A stretch of DNA of 64,000 bases from an uncultured Bizionia sp. (GCA_947496215.1 CANMCF010000002.1:434001-498000), one strand, 5' to 3'; counted from the first letter of the stretch, positions 15,943 to 26,224 are shown. A program made the numbers and translations. Notes: generated from the sequence alone by a model not told the origin.

Positions 15943-17298
15943 ATGTCAAACGACATTAAGATTAAGAAAGGTCTAGATATAAAGTTAAAAGGTGCAGCAG
16001 AATTAGCAACGGAAAATGCTATAGTAAGCAACTTTTATACGGTTAGACCAGAAGACTTTCACAGTGTAATTCCTAAATTATTGGTAAAAGTTGGAGAAAA
16101 GGTAAAAGCGGGTCAAGCTTTGTTTTTTGATAAATCCAACGAAGCTATACAGTTTGCATCGCCAGTTTCTGGCGAGGTCATCGAAATTGCACGTGGTGAA
16201 AAACGTAAGATATTATCAGTGAAATTACAAGCAGACAAACAACAATCACATCATGATTTTGGAGCTTTAAACATAGATTCTGCCAAAGCAGAGGATATTA
16301 AGGCAAAATTATTGGCATCTGGTTGTTGGGCATTTGTGAAACAGCGTCCTTACGATGTTATCGCAAATCCTGAAGTTGCTCCCAAGGCAATTTTTGTTTC
16401 TGCCTATGCCAGTGCTCCGTTAGCTGCCGACTTGGATTATACCCTTCAAGGAAAAGAAGCAGAATTGCAAGCAGCTGTCAATGCATTGGGGAAATTAACC
16501 GATGGGAATTTACACGTTAGCATTGGTAAAAACGGAAATTCACCTTTGGCAGGACTATCTGGTGTTACTGTGCATAAGGTTTCCGGTCCACATCCATCAG
16601 GGAATGTAGGAACTCAGATCAATAAAATTGACCCAATCAACAAAGGAGAAGTCGTTTGGACCATAAATGCTCAAGATCTTATTATTATAGGAGAGTTGTT
16701 GTTGACAGGGAAATTCAATGCACAACGTACAGTTGCATTGGTTGGATCCTCTGTGAAAAAACCAAGATATTTTAAGACCGTAATAGGTAGTGAAGTAGCA
16801 ACGATGGTTTACGACAACGGCATAGATAAAGACGGAAACGATCGTATCATATCTGGAAATGTATTGTCAGGGAAACATATAAAACCCGATGGTAGTTTGG
16901 ATTATTACAGCAATGTGATTTCCGTGATTCCTGAAGGAGATGATTATGAGTTTTTTGGATGGAACAAGCCTATCTTCAATAAAGTATCCACTTCAAGAGC
17001 AATGACTTTTTCTTGGTTGGCACCTAAAAAGAAGTTTGCACTTAACACGAACACAAATGGAGAGCATCGTGCTTTTGTGACGACAGGAACCTATGAAGAG
17101 GTATTCCCGTTGGACATATTCCCTATGCAAATACTAAAAGCTTGTATGTATCAAGATTTGGATGAAATGGAAGCTTTGGGAATGTATGAAGTTGCTCCAG
17201 AAGATTTCGCCTTGACAGAATTTGTATGTGTGTCCAAACAACCACATCAAAATATCATTAGAAAGGGCTTGGATTTAATGCTTAAAGAAATTGGATAA
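15943..17298 (+). CDS. nqrA: Na+-translocating NADH:quinone reductase subunit A
   Basis: A 451-aa NqrA, the peripheral subunit on the cytoplasmic side of the Na+-pumping respiratory complex. It begins MSNDIKIKKGLDIKLKG and contains a biotinyl-lipoyl-like hammerhead motif (GEKVKAGQALFFDK, FASPVSGEV) and the conserved GPHPSGNVGTQINKIDP stretch. A 31-residue upstream extension to 15850 is rejected because the start at 15943 matches the family N-terminus and a promoter element lies within the extension. First gene of nqrABCDEF, 35 bases before nqrB. Confidence 0.97.
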   Translation: MSNDIKIKKGLDIKLKGAAELATENAIVSNFYTVRPEDFHSVIPKLLVKVGEKVKAGQALFFDKSNEAIQFASPVSGEVIEIARGEKRKILSVKLQADKQQSHHDFGALNIDSAKAEDIKAKLLASGCWAFVKQRPYDVIANPEVAPKAIFVSAYASAPLAADLDYTLQGKEAELQAAVNALGKLTDGNLHVSIGKNGNSPLAGLSGVTVHKVSGPHPSGNVGTQINKIDPINKGEVVWTINAQDLIIIGELLLTGKFNAQRTVALVGSSVKKPRYFKTVIGSEVATMVYDNGIDKDGNDRIISGNVLSGKHIKPDGSLDYYSNVISVIPEGDDYEFFGWNKPIFNKVSTSRAMTFSWLAPKKKFALNTNTNGEHRAFVTTGTYEEVFPLDIFPMQILKACMYQDLDEMEALGMYEVAPEDFALTEFVCVSKQPHQNIIRKGLDLMLKEIG

Positions 17299-17333
17299 TT
17301 CTTCATTGAACGAAGTAAAATGAAAAATAGAAC

Positions 17334-18545
17334 ATGGGTTTAAAAAGTAATTTACATAATTTAAAGGAAAAGTATAAGGGAACTAAGATGGCTCCTGCAT
17401 TCAATGCAATCCATACGTTTTTATACTTGCCAAATGAGACCACTCACAATGGAACTCATATAAAAGCAGCAGATGATTTAAAGCGTACTATGAACACTGT
17501 CATCATGGCATTGGTTCCTTGTTTGCTTTTCGGGATGTTTAATGCAGGATACCAACACTACTATGCTATAGATGCAGCCGCAGGTATTACTCGAGAAGTT
17601 TCTTTATTTGGAAACTTTTTGACTTGGGACAACTTCATCATAGGAGCATGGACAGTATTACCATTGGTAATTGTCTCATATGTTGTCGGTCTTGCTGTGG
17701 AATTCGTATTTGCGGTAATAAAAGGACATGAAGTAGAAGAAGGTTATTTGGTGACAGGAATGTTGGTGCCATTGATCGTACCAATCGATACACCGTTATG
17801 GATGTTGTCGGTTGCTGTTATCTTTGGAGTGGTAATAGGAAAGGAAGTGTTCGGTGGAACTGGAATGAACATCCTTAACCCGGCATTGACCATCCGTGCT
17901 TTCTTATTCTTCGCTTACCCTACATGGATGTCTGGAGACAAAGTATGGGTATATGAAGCAGTTGAGAGAACAGGAACACCAGATGCTATTTCTGGAGAAA
18001 CGGTGTTAGGTAGTTTAGCTCAAAACAATCCAGTTGGTTACGATTGGTTGGATATGTTCTATGGATTCATTCCTGGTTCTGTAGGTGAGACATCTACGCT
18101 ACTCATATTGTTGGGAGGATTGTTTTTGATCTTTTCCAAGATAGGAAGCTGGAGAATCATGCTGTCATCTGTGCTAGGCGCATTGGCGATGGGGTTGATC
18201 TTCAATGGAGTCGTGGATTCTGGTGTTATAACTGAGTCAAGCAAGTTCTATAGCCTGATGAGTACGGATTTCTGGATGCACTTATTAATAGGAGGGTTCG
18301 CTTTTGGTACGGTATATATGGCTACAGATCCTGTGACTGCATCTCAAACCAACAAAGGGAAATGGATTTACGGATTCTTGATTGGATTTATTTCTATTAT
18401 GATTCGTGTATTCAATCCAGCATATCCAGAAGGAGTAATGTTGGCGATTTTATTAATGAATGTATTCGCTCCAACAATCGATCATTACGTAGTACAAGGT
18501 AATGTGAAGAAAAGAATGAAACGTTTAAAAGCCAAAGCTGCATAA
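17334..18545 (+). CDS. nqrB: Na+-translocating NADH:quinone reductase subunit B
   Basis: A 403-aa membrane subunit carrying covalently bound FMN. The flavinylation site is recognisable as T331 in YMATDPVTASQT; this threonine is the target of ApbE, whose gene is at 32.9 kb. About ten membrane helices are present. The sequences GTGMNILNPALTIRAFLFF and IPGSVGETSTLL are typical of NqrB. It ends 2 bases before nqrC, so the two are tightly coupled. Confidence 0.97.
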   Translation: MGLKSNLHNLKEKYKGTKMAPAFNAIHTFLYLPNETTHNGTHIKAADDLKRTMNTVIMALVPCLLFGMFNAGYQHYYAIDAAAGITREVSLFGNFLTWDNFIIGAWTVLPLVIVSYVVGLAVEFVFAVIKGHEVEEGYLVTGMLVPLIVPIDTPLWMLSVAVIFGVVIGKEVFGGTGMNILNPALTIRAFLFFAYPTWMSGDKVWVYEAVERTGTPDAISGETVLGSLAQNNPVGYDWLDMFYGFIPGSVGETSTLLILLGGLFLIFSKIGSWRIMLSSVLGALAMGLIFNGVVDSGVITESSKFYSLMSTDFWMHLLIGGFAFGTVYMATDPVTASQTNKGKWIYGFLIGFISIMIRVFNPAYPEGVMLAILLMNVFAPTIDHYVVQGNVKKRMKRLKAKAA

Positions 18546-18547
18546 CG

Positions 18548-19291
18548 ATGGAAAAAAGAACAGATAAAAATTCATATACAATACTATTTGCCATAGGAAT
18601 GGTATTAGTAGTGGGAACATTGTTAGCTGGAATTGCTGGCGCAACAAAGGAAAAGATTACGGAAAACAAACGTCTTGAGAAGCAACAAAACATCTTGTAT
18701 GCCATGGGCGTAAACGACAATGATGAAAGTAGTGCTACTTTTATTTCAACGGACAAGGCTCCTGAGGCATTTGCAAAATACATTACCAAGCAATTGGTGA
18801 TAGAGGGAGACAAGGTTTCAGAGGACGATCAAGCTTATTTGATAGATGTTAAAAAAGAGCAAGCAAAAGCAAAAAATGGAGAGACAAGACGTCTGCCTCT
18901 ATTTGTTGGAGAAAAAGATGGCAAGACATTTTATGTGGCTCCAATTAGAGGAAAGGGCCTTTGGGATGCCATTTGGGGGTATGTAGCCTTGGATGAAAAT
19001 ATGGTGGTACAAGGTGCTTATTTTGATCATAAGGGAGAAACCCCTGGTCTTGGGGCCAACATCAAGCAACGTTTCTTTATGGACGATTTCATTGGTGAGC
19101 ACTTGATGTCAAATGGAATATTTAAAGGAATTACTGTAGCAAAAGGTAATAACGATGCAAATAATATAGATAAAGTTGATAACGAAGTAGATGCCATTGC
19201 AGGAGCTACCATTACAGGTGATGGTGTAACAGCAATGATAAAAAACGATTTAAAGCTATACTTACCTTACTTTCAAAAATTAAATAAATAA
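18548..19291 (+). CDS. nqrC: Na+-translocating NADH:quinone reductase subunit C
   Basis: A 247-aa subunit with one N-terminal membrane helix (about residues 11-33) and a soluble domain carrying a second covalent FMN. The attachment threonine is T221 in AIAGATITGDG, corresponding to the SGAT flavinylation motif with Ala in place of Ser. A conserved glycine-rich region with GLWDAIWGY and ETPGLGANI is visible. Three bases separate it from nqrD. Confidence 0.96.
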   Translation: MEKRTDKNSYTILFAIGMVLVVGTLLAGIAGATKEKITENKRLEKQQNILYAMGVNDNDESSATFISTDKAPEAFAKYITKQLVIEGDKVSEDDQAYLIDVKKEQAKAKNGETRRLPLFVGEKDGKTFYVAPIRGKGLWDAIWGYVALDENMVVQGAYFDHKGETPGLGANIKQRFFMDDFIGEHLMSNGIFKGITVAKGNNDANNIDKVDNEVDAIAGATITGDGVTAMIKNDLKLYLPYFQKLNK

Positions 19292-19294
19292 TAT

Positions 19295-19963
19295 ATGGGA
19301 CTTTTATCAAAAAAAGACGCAAGTTTAATATTAGATCCTTTAGCAGACAATAACCCAATTACGATTCAAGTTTTGGGAATATGCTCGGCTTTGGCAATTA
19401 CCGCAGAGTTAAAAGCATCTATTGTAATGGCAATTTCAGTACTATTTGTATTGGGTATTGGAAACGTCGTGATATCATTGATGCGTAATATCATACCTTC
19501 AAAAATTAGAATAATAGTACAATTGATTGTTGTTGCCGCTTTGGTGATTATTGTGGATTTGGTACTAAAGGCTTTTGCCTATGAGTTGAGTAAAACCTTG
19601 TCTGTATTTGTAGGGTTAATAATTACAAACTGTATCATAATGGGGCGTTTCGAAGCTTTTGCTTTGGGTAATGGCCCTTGGAAATCATTTCTAGATGGAA
19701 TTGGAAACTCTTTGGGTTATGGAGTTATATTGATAATTGTAGGTTTCTTTAGAGAGTTGTTGGGCTCTGGAACTTTATTAGGATATAAAGTATTAGGTGA
19801 TCCTAATTTTATCGACCCTGTTACTAAATTAAAAGGTACAGGTCTTTACGCCTTGGGGTATGAAAATAATGGATTTATGTTGTTGTCCCCAATGGCATTG
19901 ATTGTGGTTGGAATCATTATTTGGGTACAACGTAGTAGAAACAAAGATTTAATCGAAGATTAA
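19295..19963 (+). CDS. nqrD: Na+-translocating NADH:quinone reductase subunit D
   Basis: A 222-aa six-helix membrane subunit, homologous to NqrE and RnfA/E. With NqrE it forms the part that holds an intramembrane 2Fe-2S cluster. Visible landmarks: DPLADNNPITIQVLGICSAL at the start, the conserved LIITNCIIMGRFEAFA with its cysteine, and GNGPWKSFLDGIGNSLGYG. The order within the operon agrees. Confidence 0.96.
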   Translation: MGLLSKKDASLILDPLADNNPITIQVLGICSALAITAELKASIVMAISVLFVLGIGNVVISLMRNIIPSKIRIIVQLIVVAALVIIVDLVLKAFAYELSKTLSVFVGLIITNCIIMGRFEAFALGNGPWKSFLDGIGNSLGYGVILIIVGFFRELLGSGTLLGYKVLGDPNFIDPVTKLKGTGLYALGYENNGFMLLSPMALIVVGIIIWVQRSRNKDLIED

Positions 19964-20009
19964 TTAGTAATTGGTTATTAAAAGCTAAGAGCTAAAAATT
20001 GAAAGAAAT

Positions 20010-20720
20010 ATGGAATTATTAGAATTATTTTTCAAATCAATATTTATAGACAATATGGTATTTGCCACATTCTTGGGAATGTGTTCTTACCTAGCTGTAT
20101 CTAAAAAAGTATCGACAGCAGTTGGGCTTGGAGCAGCAGTAATCTTCGTATTGGCAATAACAGTGCCTTTAAACTGGCTATTGGATCAATATCTATTGCA
20201 ACCAGGAGCATTATCTTGGCTGGGGGCTGAATATGCAGATTACGATTTAAGTTTCTTGTCTTTTATCATGTTTATTGCCACCATTGCTACAATGGTGCAA
20301 TTGGTAGAAATTGTAGTGGAGAAGTTCTCACCGTCTTTGTATAACTCTCTTGGTATATTCTTGCCATTGATAGCTGTAAACTGTGCTATTTTGGGAGGTT
20401 CTCTATTTATGCAGTCACGTGAGATTCCTACTTTTGGTCAAGCTACTGTATATGGCATCGGTTCAGGTATCGGTTGGTTCTTGGCAATCTTGGCGATTGC
20501 TGCCATCCGTGAAAAGATCAGATACTCCAATGTACCAGCACCCTTAAGAGGCTTGGGGATTACATTTATAATCACTGGTTTGATGGCGATTGGATTTATG
20601 AGTTTTGGAGGAATGTTGACAGGGGGAGAAGAAGAAACGAAGAAAGAAGATAAAACAGTTAAAGTTGAGGCTTCTAAAAACGAGAAAGAGTTAGCTAATA
20701 ACACTAAAATAACAAAGTAA
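20010..20720 (+). CDS. nqrE: Na+-translocating NADH:quinone reductase subunit E, with extended charged tail
   Basis: A 236-aa membrane subunit partnering NqrD. The core shows [20 protein letters not shown], the cysteine in [13 protein letters not shown], and the second cysteine in [15 protein letters not shown]. The usual protein is about 200 residues; here about 35 extra residues follow the last helix, rich in Glu and Lys ([14 protein letters not shown]). This hydrophilic tail is probably cytoplasmic and of unknown role. One base separates the gene from nqrF. Confidence 0.95.
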   Translation: MELLELFFKSIFIDNMVFATFLGMCSYLAVSKKVSTAVGLGAAVIFVLAITVPLNWLLDQYLLQPGALSWLGAEYADYDLSFLSFIMFIATIATMVQLVEIVVEKFSPSLYNSLGIFLPLIAVNCAILGGSLFMQSREIPTFGQATVYGIGSGIGWFLAILAIAAIREKIRYSNVPAPLRGLGITFIITGLMAIGFMSFGGMLTGGEEETKKEDKTVKVEASKNEKELANNTKITK

Positions 20721-20721
20721 C

Positions 20722-22032
20722 ATGATCATTTTAGCAGCAGGAACAACAGGAACCATAGTAGCGACTGTAGTAGCGTTTTTATTAATTACGCTAGTGTTAG
20801 TAGGATTACTATTGTTTGTAAAGCAAAAATTGTCACCATCTGGTCCAGTAAAGATCTTGATTAATGGTGAAAGAGAAATAGAAGTAGCTTCTGGAAGTAC
20901 TTTATTGTCCACTTTGGGAGGAAACAAAATTTTCTTGCCATCTGCATGTGGAGGTGGTGGAACTTGCATTCAATGTGAATGCCACGTATTGTCTGGAGGA
21001 GGAGAAGCTCTTCCGACGGAAACACCTCACTTTTCAAGAAAGGAGTTGCAACACGGGGCACGTTTGTCTTGTCAAGTAAAAGTGAAACAGGACATGGAAA
21101 TTACCATCCCTGAGGAAGTATTTGGTATCAAGAAATGGGAAGCAACAGTCGTACGTAACTATAATGTAGCTTCATTCATCAAGGAATTCGTTGTCGAGAT
21201 CCCTGAAGATATGGGATATAAGGCTGGAGGTTACATTCAAATAGAAATCCCTGAATGTACGGTGAAGTTTGAAGACATGGACATTACCGCGCATCCTGAG
21301 GAACACGAAACACCGGACAAATTTCAAGCAGAATGGGATAAGTTCAAATTATGGCCATTGGTAATGAAAAACAATGAGACCGTAGAAAGAGCTTACTCTA
21401 TGGCCTCCTACCCTGCAGAAGGTCGCGAAATTATGTTGAATGTACGTATTGCAACACCACCATTCGATCGCGCGAAAGGGGGATGGATGGATGTAAATCC
21501 AGGTGTGGCATCATCTTACATTTTCAACCAAAAACCAGGAGATAAAGTAGTCATTTCTGGACCTTATGGAGAGTTCTTCATTAATGAATCTGAATCAGAG
21601 ATGCTTTATGTAGGAGGTGGTGCTGGTATGGCGCCGATGCGTTCTCACTTATATCACTTGTTCAAGACCCTTAAAACCGGTCGTAAGGTGACTTATTGGT
21701 ATGGAGGGCGTTCTAAGAGAGAGTTGTTCTATTTGGATCACTTCTATCAACTGGAGAAAGACTTCCCTAATTTCAAATTCTATTTGGCATTGTCAGAACC
21801 AATGGAAGAAGATAACTGGAAGGTAAAAGAAAATATCGATGCGCCAGGTGATGGTTTCGTGGGGTTTGTTCACAATTGCGTGATAGACAACTACTTGAGT
21901 CACCATGAATCACCAGAGGACATAGAATTATACTTCTGTGGTCCACCATTGATGAATCAAGCAGTTCAGAAAATGGGTGAAGATTTTGGTATACCAGATG
22001 AGCATATCAGATTTGATGATTTTGGTGGATAA
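20722..22032 (+). CDS. nqrF: Na+-translocating NADH:quinone reductase subunit F
   Basis: A 436-aa NADH-oxidising entry subunit. It begins with one membrane helix, then a 2Fe-2S ferredoxin domain with the cluster cysteines in ACGGGGTCIQCECHV and RLSCQVKV, then an FAD/NADH reductase domain with the flavin motif ERAYSMASYP, the NAD-binding GGGAGMAPMRSH, and the C-terminal YFCGPPLMNQAV. Length is standard (about 407-440 in Bacteroidota). Last gene of the operon, followed by a terminator. Confidence 0.97.
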   Translation: MIILAAGTTGTIVATVVAFLLITLVLVGLLLFVKQKLSPSGPVKILINGEREIEVASGSTLLSTLGGNKIFLPSACGGGGTCIQCECHVLSGGGEALPTETPHFSRKELQHGARLSCQVKVKQDMEITIPEEVFGIKKWEATVVRNYNVASFIKEFVVEIPEDMGYKAGGYIQIEIPECTVKFEDMDITAHPEEHETPDKFQAEWDKFKLWPLVMKNNETVERAYSMASYPAEGREIMLNVRIATPPFDRAKGGWMDVNPGVASSYIFNQKPGDKVVISGPYGEFFINESESEMLYVGGGAGMAPMRSHLYHLFKTLKTGRKVTYWYGGRSKRELFYLDHFYQLEKDFPNFKFYLALSEPMEEDNWKVKENIDAPGDGFVGFVHNCVIDNYLSHHESPEDIELYFCGPPLMNQAVQKMGEDFGIPDEHIRFDDFGG

Positions 22033-22081
22033 GCCAAAAAGAGAATCTAAACATATTATTATGCTTTGCATAATTAACGAG

Positions 22082-22105
22082 AAACCCAACATTTATGTTG
22101 GGTTT
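22082..22105 (+). terminator. Intrinsic terminator of the nqr operon
   Basis: Perfect 11-bp inverted repeat (22082-22092 and 22095-22105) with a 2-base central spacer, followed by a T-run. It lies 50 bases after the nqrF stop. Confidence 0.9.
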
Positions 22106-22155
22106 TTTTGTTTTGAGGCATTGATGTTGACCGTTAGTCTATTAGATTTATGGTA

Positions 22156-22209
22156 ATTTTCAGTGTTTTGTGAGTTCGAATGATTTTAAATTCACAACTC
22201 ACTGAAAAT
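22156..22209. repeat. Long imperfect inverted repeat between nqrF and the M36 protease gene
   Basis: The 334-base gap between nqrF and the protease gene contains the terminator, this hairpin, and a promoter-like element. The two 21-base arms (22156-22176 and 22189-22209) pair with two mismatches and one G-T pair; the first ten base pairs (ATTTTCAGTG) are perfect. There is no T-run after it, so it is not a standard terminator. It may be a regulator site, a transcript-end stabiliser or a small mobile repeat unit. Confidence 0.6.
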
Positions 22210-22283
22210 CAAATGGTTAATTTTTTACGTGTTGCATTTCGTCGAAAAAAATGATATAAAACGACAAAAGAACGATAAAATGC

Positions 22284-22291
22284 TATTTTTG
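22284..22291 (+). promoter_or_regulatory. Candidate promoter -7 element for the M36 protease gene
   Basis: TATTTTTG matches TAnnTTTG and would give a leader of roughly 70 bases before the ATG at 22367. Confidence 0.45.
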
Positions 22292-22366
22292 AGGGAATTG
22301 AATAAATCCAAGGTTTATTCTTTTTCTTATTTAAGAACCATTATTAACCAAAACTAATTTATCATT

Positions 22367-25300
22367 ATGAGGAACAACTACCTCTATTTTAAAGTGATTT
22401 CAAAATCTAACTTTAAAATGTTCTCTGCGTTTTTATTATTATGTTTGTTAAGTGTTCAATTGAATGCGCAAACTAAAAAGAAAGAAACTAACCCCAGAAT
22501 CACGTCATCGACTTATTTACAGAAATTGGTGAAAGAAGGAAATACATCTAACTATGTAGTGACTTCAGAACACACTAGTTCAATAAGTGGTATTAGTCAT
22601 ATTTATATAAGACAGGCTATTGATGGCATTGAAGTTATGGGGACTGAATCGAGTCTACATGCCAAAAATGGAAAGACAATAGTCTCACATGTCAACTTTG
22701 TTGATGATATAACAAGTACTGTGAAAAGAACTTCGGCAAGTGTTTCCGCTAGTCAAGCTATTAGATCTGTTTCACGGGAAATGGGATATGGCACACCAGT
22801 AAATTTGCGTGTCATCGGAGAAGATGGAAAGGTGGAAAAAACTGATTATAGAAAGAGAACTACCTTATATAGCAAAGGAGGTGTTTCCAATAGCAATATT
22901 CCTGTAAAGCAACTTTACTATTATGAAGAAGGCGTTGGAGCAATACTTGCTTGGGAATTGTCGATAGAGGACAAAAGATCTTCTGATTGGTACAATTTCA
23001 TTGTAGATGCAAATACGGCGAAAGTTTTGACGAAATACAATTTGACAACATCTTGTAATGTTTCGGGAGATCATACTGCGCATGATCATGACAATGGAAA
23101 TTTGGATAGTGACTGTGAAGATGAATACACCAGTGAGACAACTAATAATGTAGTTGCTGTAAAGACACAGGCGTTTGTTGGAGGAGGGACCTATAATGTT
23201 TATCCAATGCCAATTGAATCTCCTGGTCATGGAGGACGGTCCATGGTGAGCGATCCTGCTGATGCAAATGGTTCTCCATATGGATGGCATGATACCAACG
23301 GAGTTGCTGGAGCGGAATCCAACTTCACGATAGGTAACAATTGTGATGCCTACGATGATAGTTCGAGTACGGTTACTGGAACAGGAGATGGGACTGATGC
23401 TGAACGTGCAGATGGAGGAGCTAGTTTGAATTTTGATTTTACGATAGATACGAATGTAAATAATAATGGAGGTAGTATCAAGGCTGCAGTTACCAATTTG
23501 TTTTTCTGGACAAACATCATTCATGATATTTGGTATTTATATGGATTTGACGAAGCATCAGGTAATTTTCAAGTAAACAACTATGGAAATGGAGGTGTAG
23601 CAGGAGATAGTGTCCGTTCGGAAGCTCAAGATGGATCAGGTACTTGTAATGCCAATTTTTCAACGCCAGCAGATGGAGGAAGAGGAAGAATGCAAATGTA
23701 CGTTTGTAATACAAGAGATGGAGATTTGGACAATGTTGTTGTGGCTCATGAATATGGACACGGACTTTCAACTAGATTGACAGGTGGAGCAGCAAATTCT
23801 GGTTGTCTTCAAAATAGTGAGCAAATGGGAGAAGGTTGGAGTGATTTCGTAGGATTGATGATGACGATAGAACCTGGTGATCAGGGTACGGATCAAAGAG
23901 GGGTAGGTACATGGTTAATAGGTGAAGGGCCGAACGGACCAGGGATAAGACCACAACCATATAGTACGACAAACACACAAAGTTATGCAGATTTGGGATC
24001 AGCGGTTGTGCCTCACGGTGTAGGTTCGATTTGGTCTTCAATCTTATGGAAATTAAATTGGGCACTAATAGCAGATCATGGCTATGATGCTGATATATAT
24101 TATGGAACAGGTGGGAATAACATCTGTTTGAGATTGGTTATGGAAGGTATGAAACTTCAGAGTTGCAACCCTGGATTTGAAGATGGTCGTGATGCCATTT
24201 TATTAGCTGATGAAACTTTGTATGGAGGTGTGAACGCCAGTACGATCTGGCAAGTTTTTGCCGACGCAGGACTAGGCTTTAGTGCATCACAAGGTTCTAG
24301 CAATAGTAATACGGATGGAACAGTGGCATCAGATTTGCCACCAACGACATTTACAGTGACTACATCTTCGATTTGCATTACGGAAGGTACAGTTTCTGAT
24401 CTTGGAGGTGGACGCCTTTTTGGAGGGACTTATAGTGGGGCAAATGTTACAGACGACGGCAATGGTATTACATTTACTTTTGATGCAGCTGCAGCAGGTG
24501 TAGGAGATCATACGGTGACGTATACAGATAACAAAGTGCCATCGACATCAATAGATCAAACGATAACCGTAACAGATGGCTTGCCAGTATTGACTTGTCA
24601 AAATGCAACGGTGACGCTGGATGCCAGTGGTAATGGTTCTATTTCTACAGAAGATTTGATAACCAATTTGCTTCCTGGTGGGTATACAGAAGAATCGATC
24701 ACTTTTGCTACCGAGACTATAACTGGAGGAACATCTGTGAATTTGGGAGATGATGCAGGAACAGCAGCATTGAACATTGGGTTCGATTTTGATTTCTTTG
24801 GAACGACGTATACTCAATTCTACATAGCATCGAATGGATTTATCTCATTTGATGGAAGTGGAATGACTGGAGCAGCATCTTATACACCTACAGCAATTCC
24901 AAATACAGGCAATCCTAATGCTATGATTGCATTAGTGTGGGATGATTTAAGTCCAAACCAAGGAGGAACCATACAGTATGGGATGGTCGGAACTGCTCCA
25001 AATAGAAAAATGGTAATAGAATACAATGCAGTGCCATTGTACAATGCGACAGAAACGGTAACAGCTCAATTGCATTTGCACGAGGGTAGCGGTAGAATAG
25101 AGTTCCATTACACGAATGCAGAAAACAATGGAGGAACAAGGACCGCAGGTATTGAAAGTGCTGGAGGTACAGATGCGGTAGCAATTTCAGGAGGTAACCT
25201 AACAGCTTGGTCTACGGCGAACGATTCATATGCGATTTACAAATTGCCACCTAGTTTAGCGGACAACTGTGGTAATCAAGTAACTGCGAGTCTAAGTCAA

Positions 25301-26224
25301 AGTAGCTTTACTTGTAATGATACAGGAGACGTTACGGTGACAATAACTGCGGATGATGGAAACGGAGGTGTATCCACTTGCCAAGCTATAGTTACGGTGA
25401 ATTCTGGACCTGAGTGCCAGGTATCCGTATCGCCTAAAGTGTATTTGCAAGGAGCTTCTTTGAATCCTAATGTAAGTGAACCAACGTTAATGCGTGACGA
25501 CTTGCGTGTAGCAGGAATTATTCCTTCTACTAGTCCTTTTGCGGATAACTTGACATTGAATGCTTCTGTTCTTAATGTGACTGGTGCCAATGCCATTGTA
25601 GATTGGGTTCAAGTAGAACTTAGAGATCAAACAACAAGTACTACCATTGTGGATGCTAGATCAGCATTGTTGCAAAGAGATGGAGATGTTGTTGACATAG
25701 ATGGAACTTCTCCTGTAGTTTTTAGCCAACCAGGAGATAGATATTATGTGGCAATTAGACATAAAAGCCACTTGGGAATCATGACTGCATCATCTTTGGT
25801 ATTGTCCAATGTGACAACAGCAATAGATTATACGGATGGATCTACAGCTACATTTGGAACCGATGCTCAAACATCATTTGGAATGCCAAGTGGAATACTG
25901 GGTATGTGGGCTGGAGATGCCAATGGAGATGGACGTTTGAATTATTCAGGAGCACAATCCGACGTGCCATTTATAAGAAGTCAGGTATTCAATGACCCTA
26001 ACAACACTGTATTTGGAGGGCCCCCAACGGCAACCTACCCATCTACAGGTTATTTTCCTACTGATACGGATATGAATGGTGAAACGGTGTATTCAGGTGC
26101 AGGAAGTGATGTACAGCATGTACGAAACAACATATTCAACAATCCTTCGAATTCAGTGTTTGGAGGACCACCGACGGCAACCTATATATTTACACAACAA
26201 TTGCCGGAAGGAGCAAATAATTAA
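22367..26224 (+). CDS. Secreted M36 (fungalysin-type) zinc metalloprotease with shared C-terminal module
   Basis: A 1285-aa exported protease. After a signal segment (FSAFLLLCLLSVQLNAQ) comes a propeptide of the fungalysin/thermolysin type (GISHIYIRQAIDGIEVMG). The catalytic domain has the zinc motif HEYGH at 461-465 and the third ligand E489 in GEGWSDF, as in family M36; the TNLFFWTNIIHDIWY segment also fits. Then follow beta-sandwich regions, including one like a proprotein or PA-type insertion around residues 780-950, and finally the shared module from K1024 to QQLPEGANN. Expected to digest extracellular protein. Its own promoter element and terminator suggest a single-gene transcript. Confidence 0.9.
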   Translation: MRNNYLYFKVISKSNFKMFSAFLLLCLLSVQLNAQTKKKETNPRITSSTYLQKLVKEGNTSNYVVTSEHTSSISGISHIYIRQAIDGIEVMGTESSLHAKNGKTIVSHVNFVDDITSTVKRTSASVSASQAIRSVSREMGYGTPVNLRVIGEDGKVEKTDYRKRTTLYSKGGVSNSNIPVKQLYYYEEGVGAILAWELSIEDKRSSDWYNFIVDANTAKVLTKYNLTTSCNVSGDHTAHDHDNGNLDSDCEDEYTSETTNNVVAVKTQAFVGGGTYNVYPMPIESPGHGGRSMVSDPADANGSPYGWHDTNGVAGAESNFTIGNNCDAYDDSSSTVTGTGDGTDAERADGGASLNFDFTIDTNVNNNGGSIKAAVTNLFFWTNIIHDIWYLYGFDEASGNFQVNNYGNGGVAGDSVRSEAQDGSGTCNANFSTPADGGRGRMQMYVCNTRDGDLDNVVVAHEYGHGLSTRLTGGAANSGCLQNSEQMGEGWSDFVGLMMTIEPGDQGTDQRGVGTWLIGEGPNGPGIRPQPYSTTNTQSYADLGSAVVPHGVGSIWSSILWKLNWALIADHGYDADIYYGTGGNNICLRLVMEGMKLQSCNPGFEDGRDAILLADETLYGGVNASTIWQVFADAGLGFSASQGSSNSNTDGTVASDLPPTTFTVTTSSICITEGTVSDLGGGRLFGGTYSGANVTDDGNGITFTFDAAAAGVGDHTVTYTDNKVPSTSIDQTITVTDGLPVLTCQNATVTLDASGNGSISTEDLITNLLPGGYTEESITFATETITGGTSVNLGDDAGTAALNIGFDFDFFGTTYTQFYIASNGFISFDGSGMTGAASYTPTAIPNTGNPNAMIALVWDDLSPNQGGTIQYGMVGTAPNRKMVIEYNAVPLYNATETVTAQLHLHEGSGRIEFHYTNAENNGGTRTAGIESAGGTDAVAISGGNLTAWSTANDSYAIYKLPPSLADNCGNQVTASLSQSSFTCNDTGDVTVTITADDGNGGVSTCQAIVTVNSGPECQVSVSPKVYLQGASLNPNVSEPTLMRDDLRVAGIIPSTSPFADNLTLNASVLNVTGANAIVDWVQVELRDQTTSTTIVDARSALLQRDGDVVDIDGTSPVVFSQPGDRYYVAIRHKSHLGIMTASSLVLSNVTTAIDYTDGSTATFGTDAQTSFGMPSGILGMWAGDANGDGRLNYSGAQSDVPFIRSQVFNDPNNTVFGGPPTATYPSTGYFPTDTDMNGETVYSGAGSDVQHVRNNIFNNPSNSVFGGPPTATYIFTQQLPEGANN
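25436..26221 (+). repeat. Shared C-terminal module, copy 2
   Basis: About 262 codons from KVYLQG to QQLPEG. Very similar at both protein and DNA level to copy 3 at 29778; over the 84 bases around GDANGDG the two differ at roughly six positions. Two calcium-loop-like motifs are present: DANGDGRLNYSG and DTDMNGETVYSG. Confidence 0.9.
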
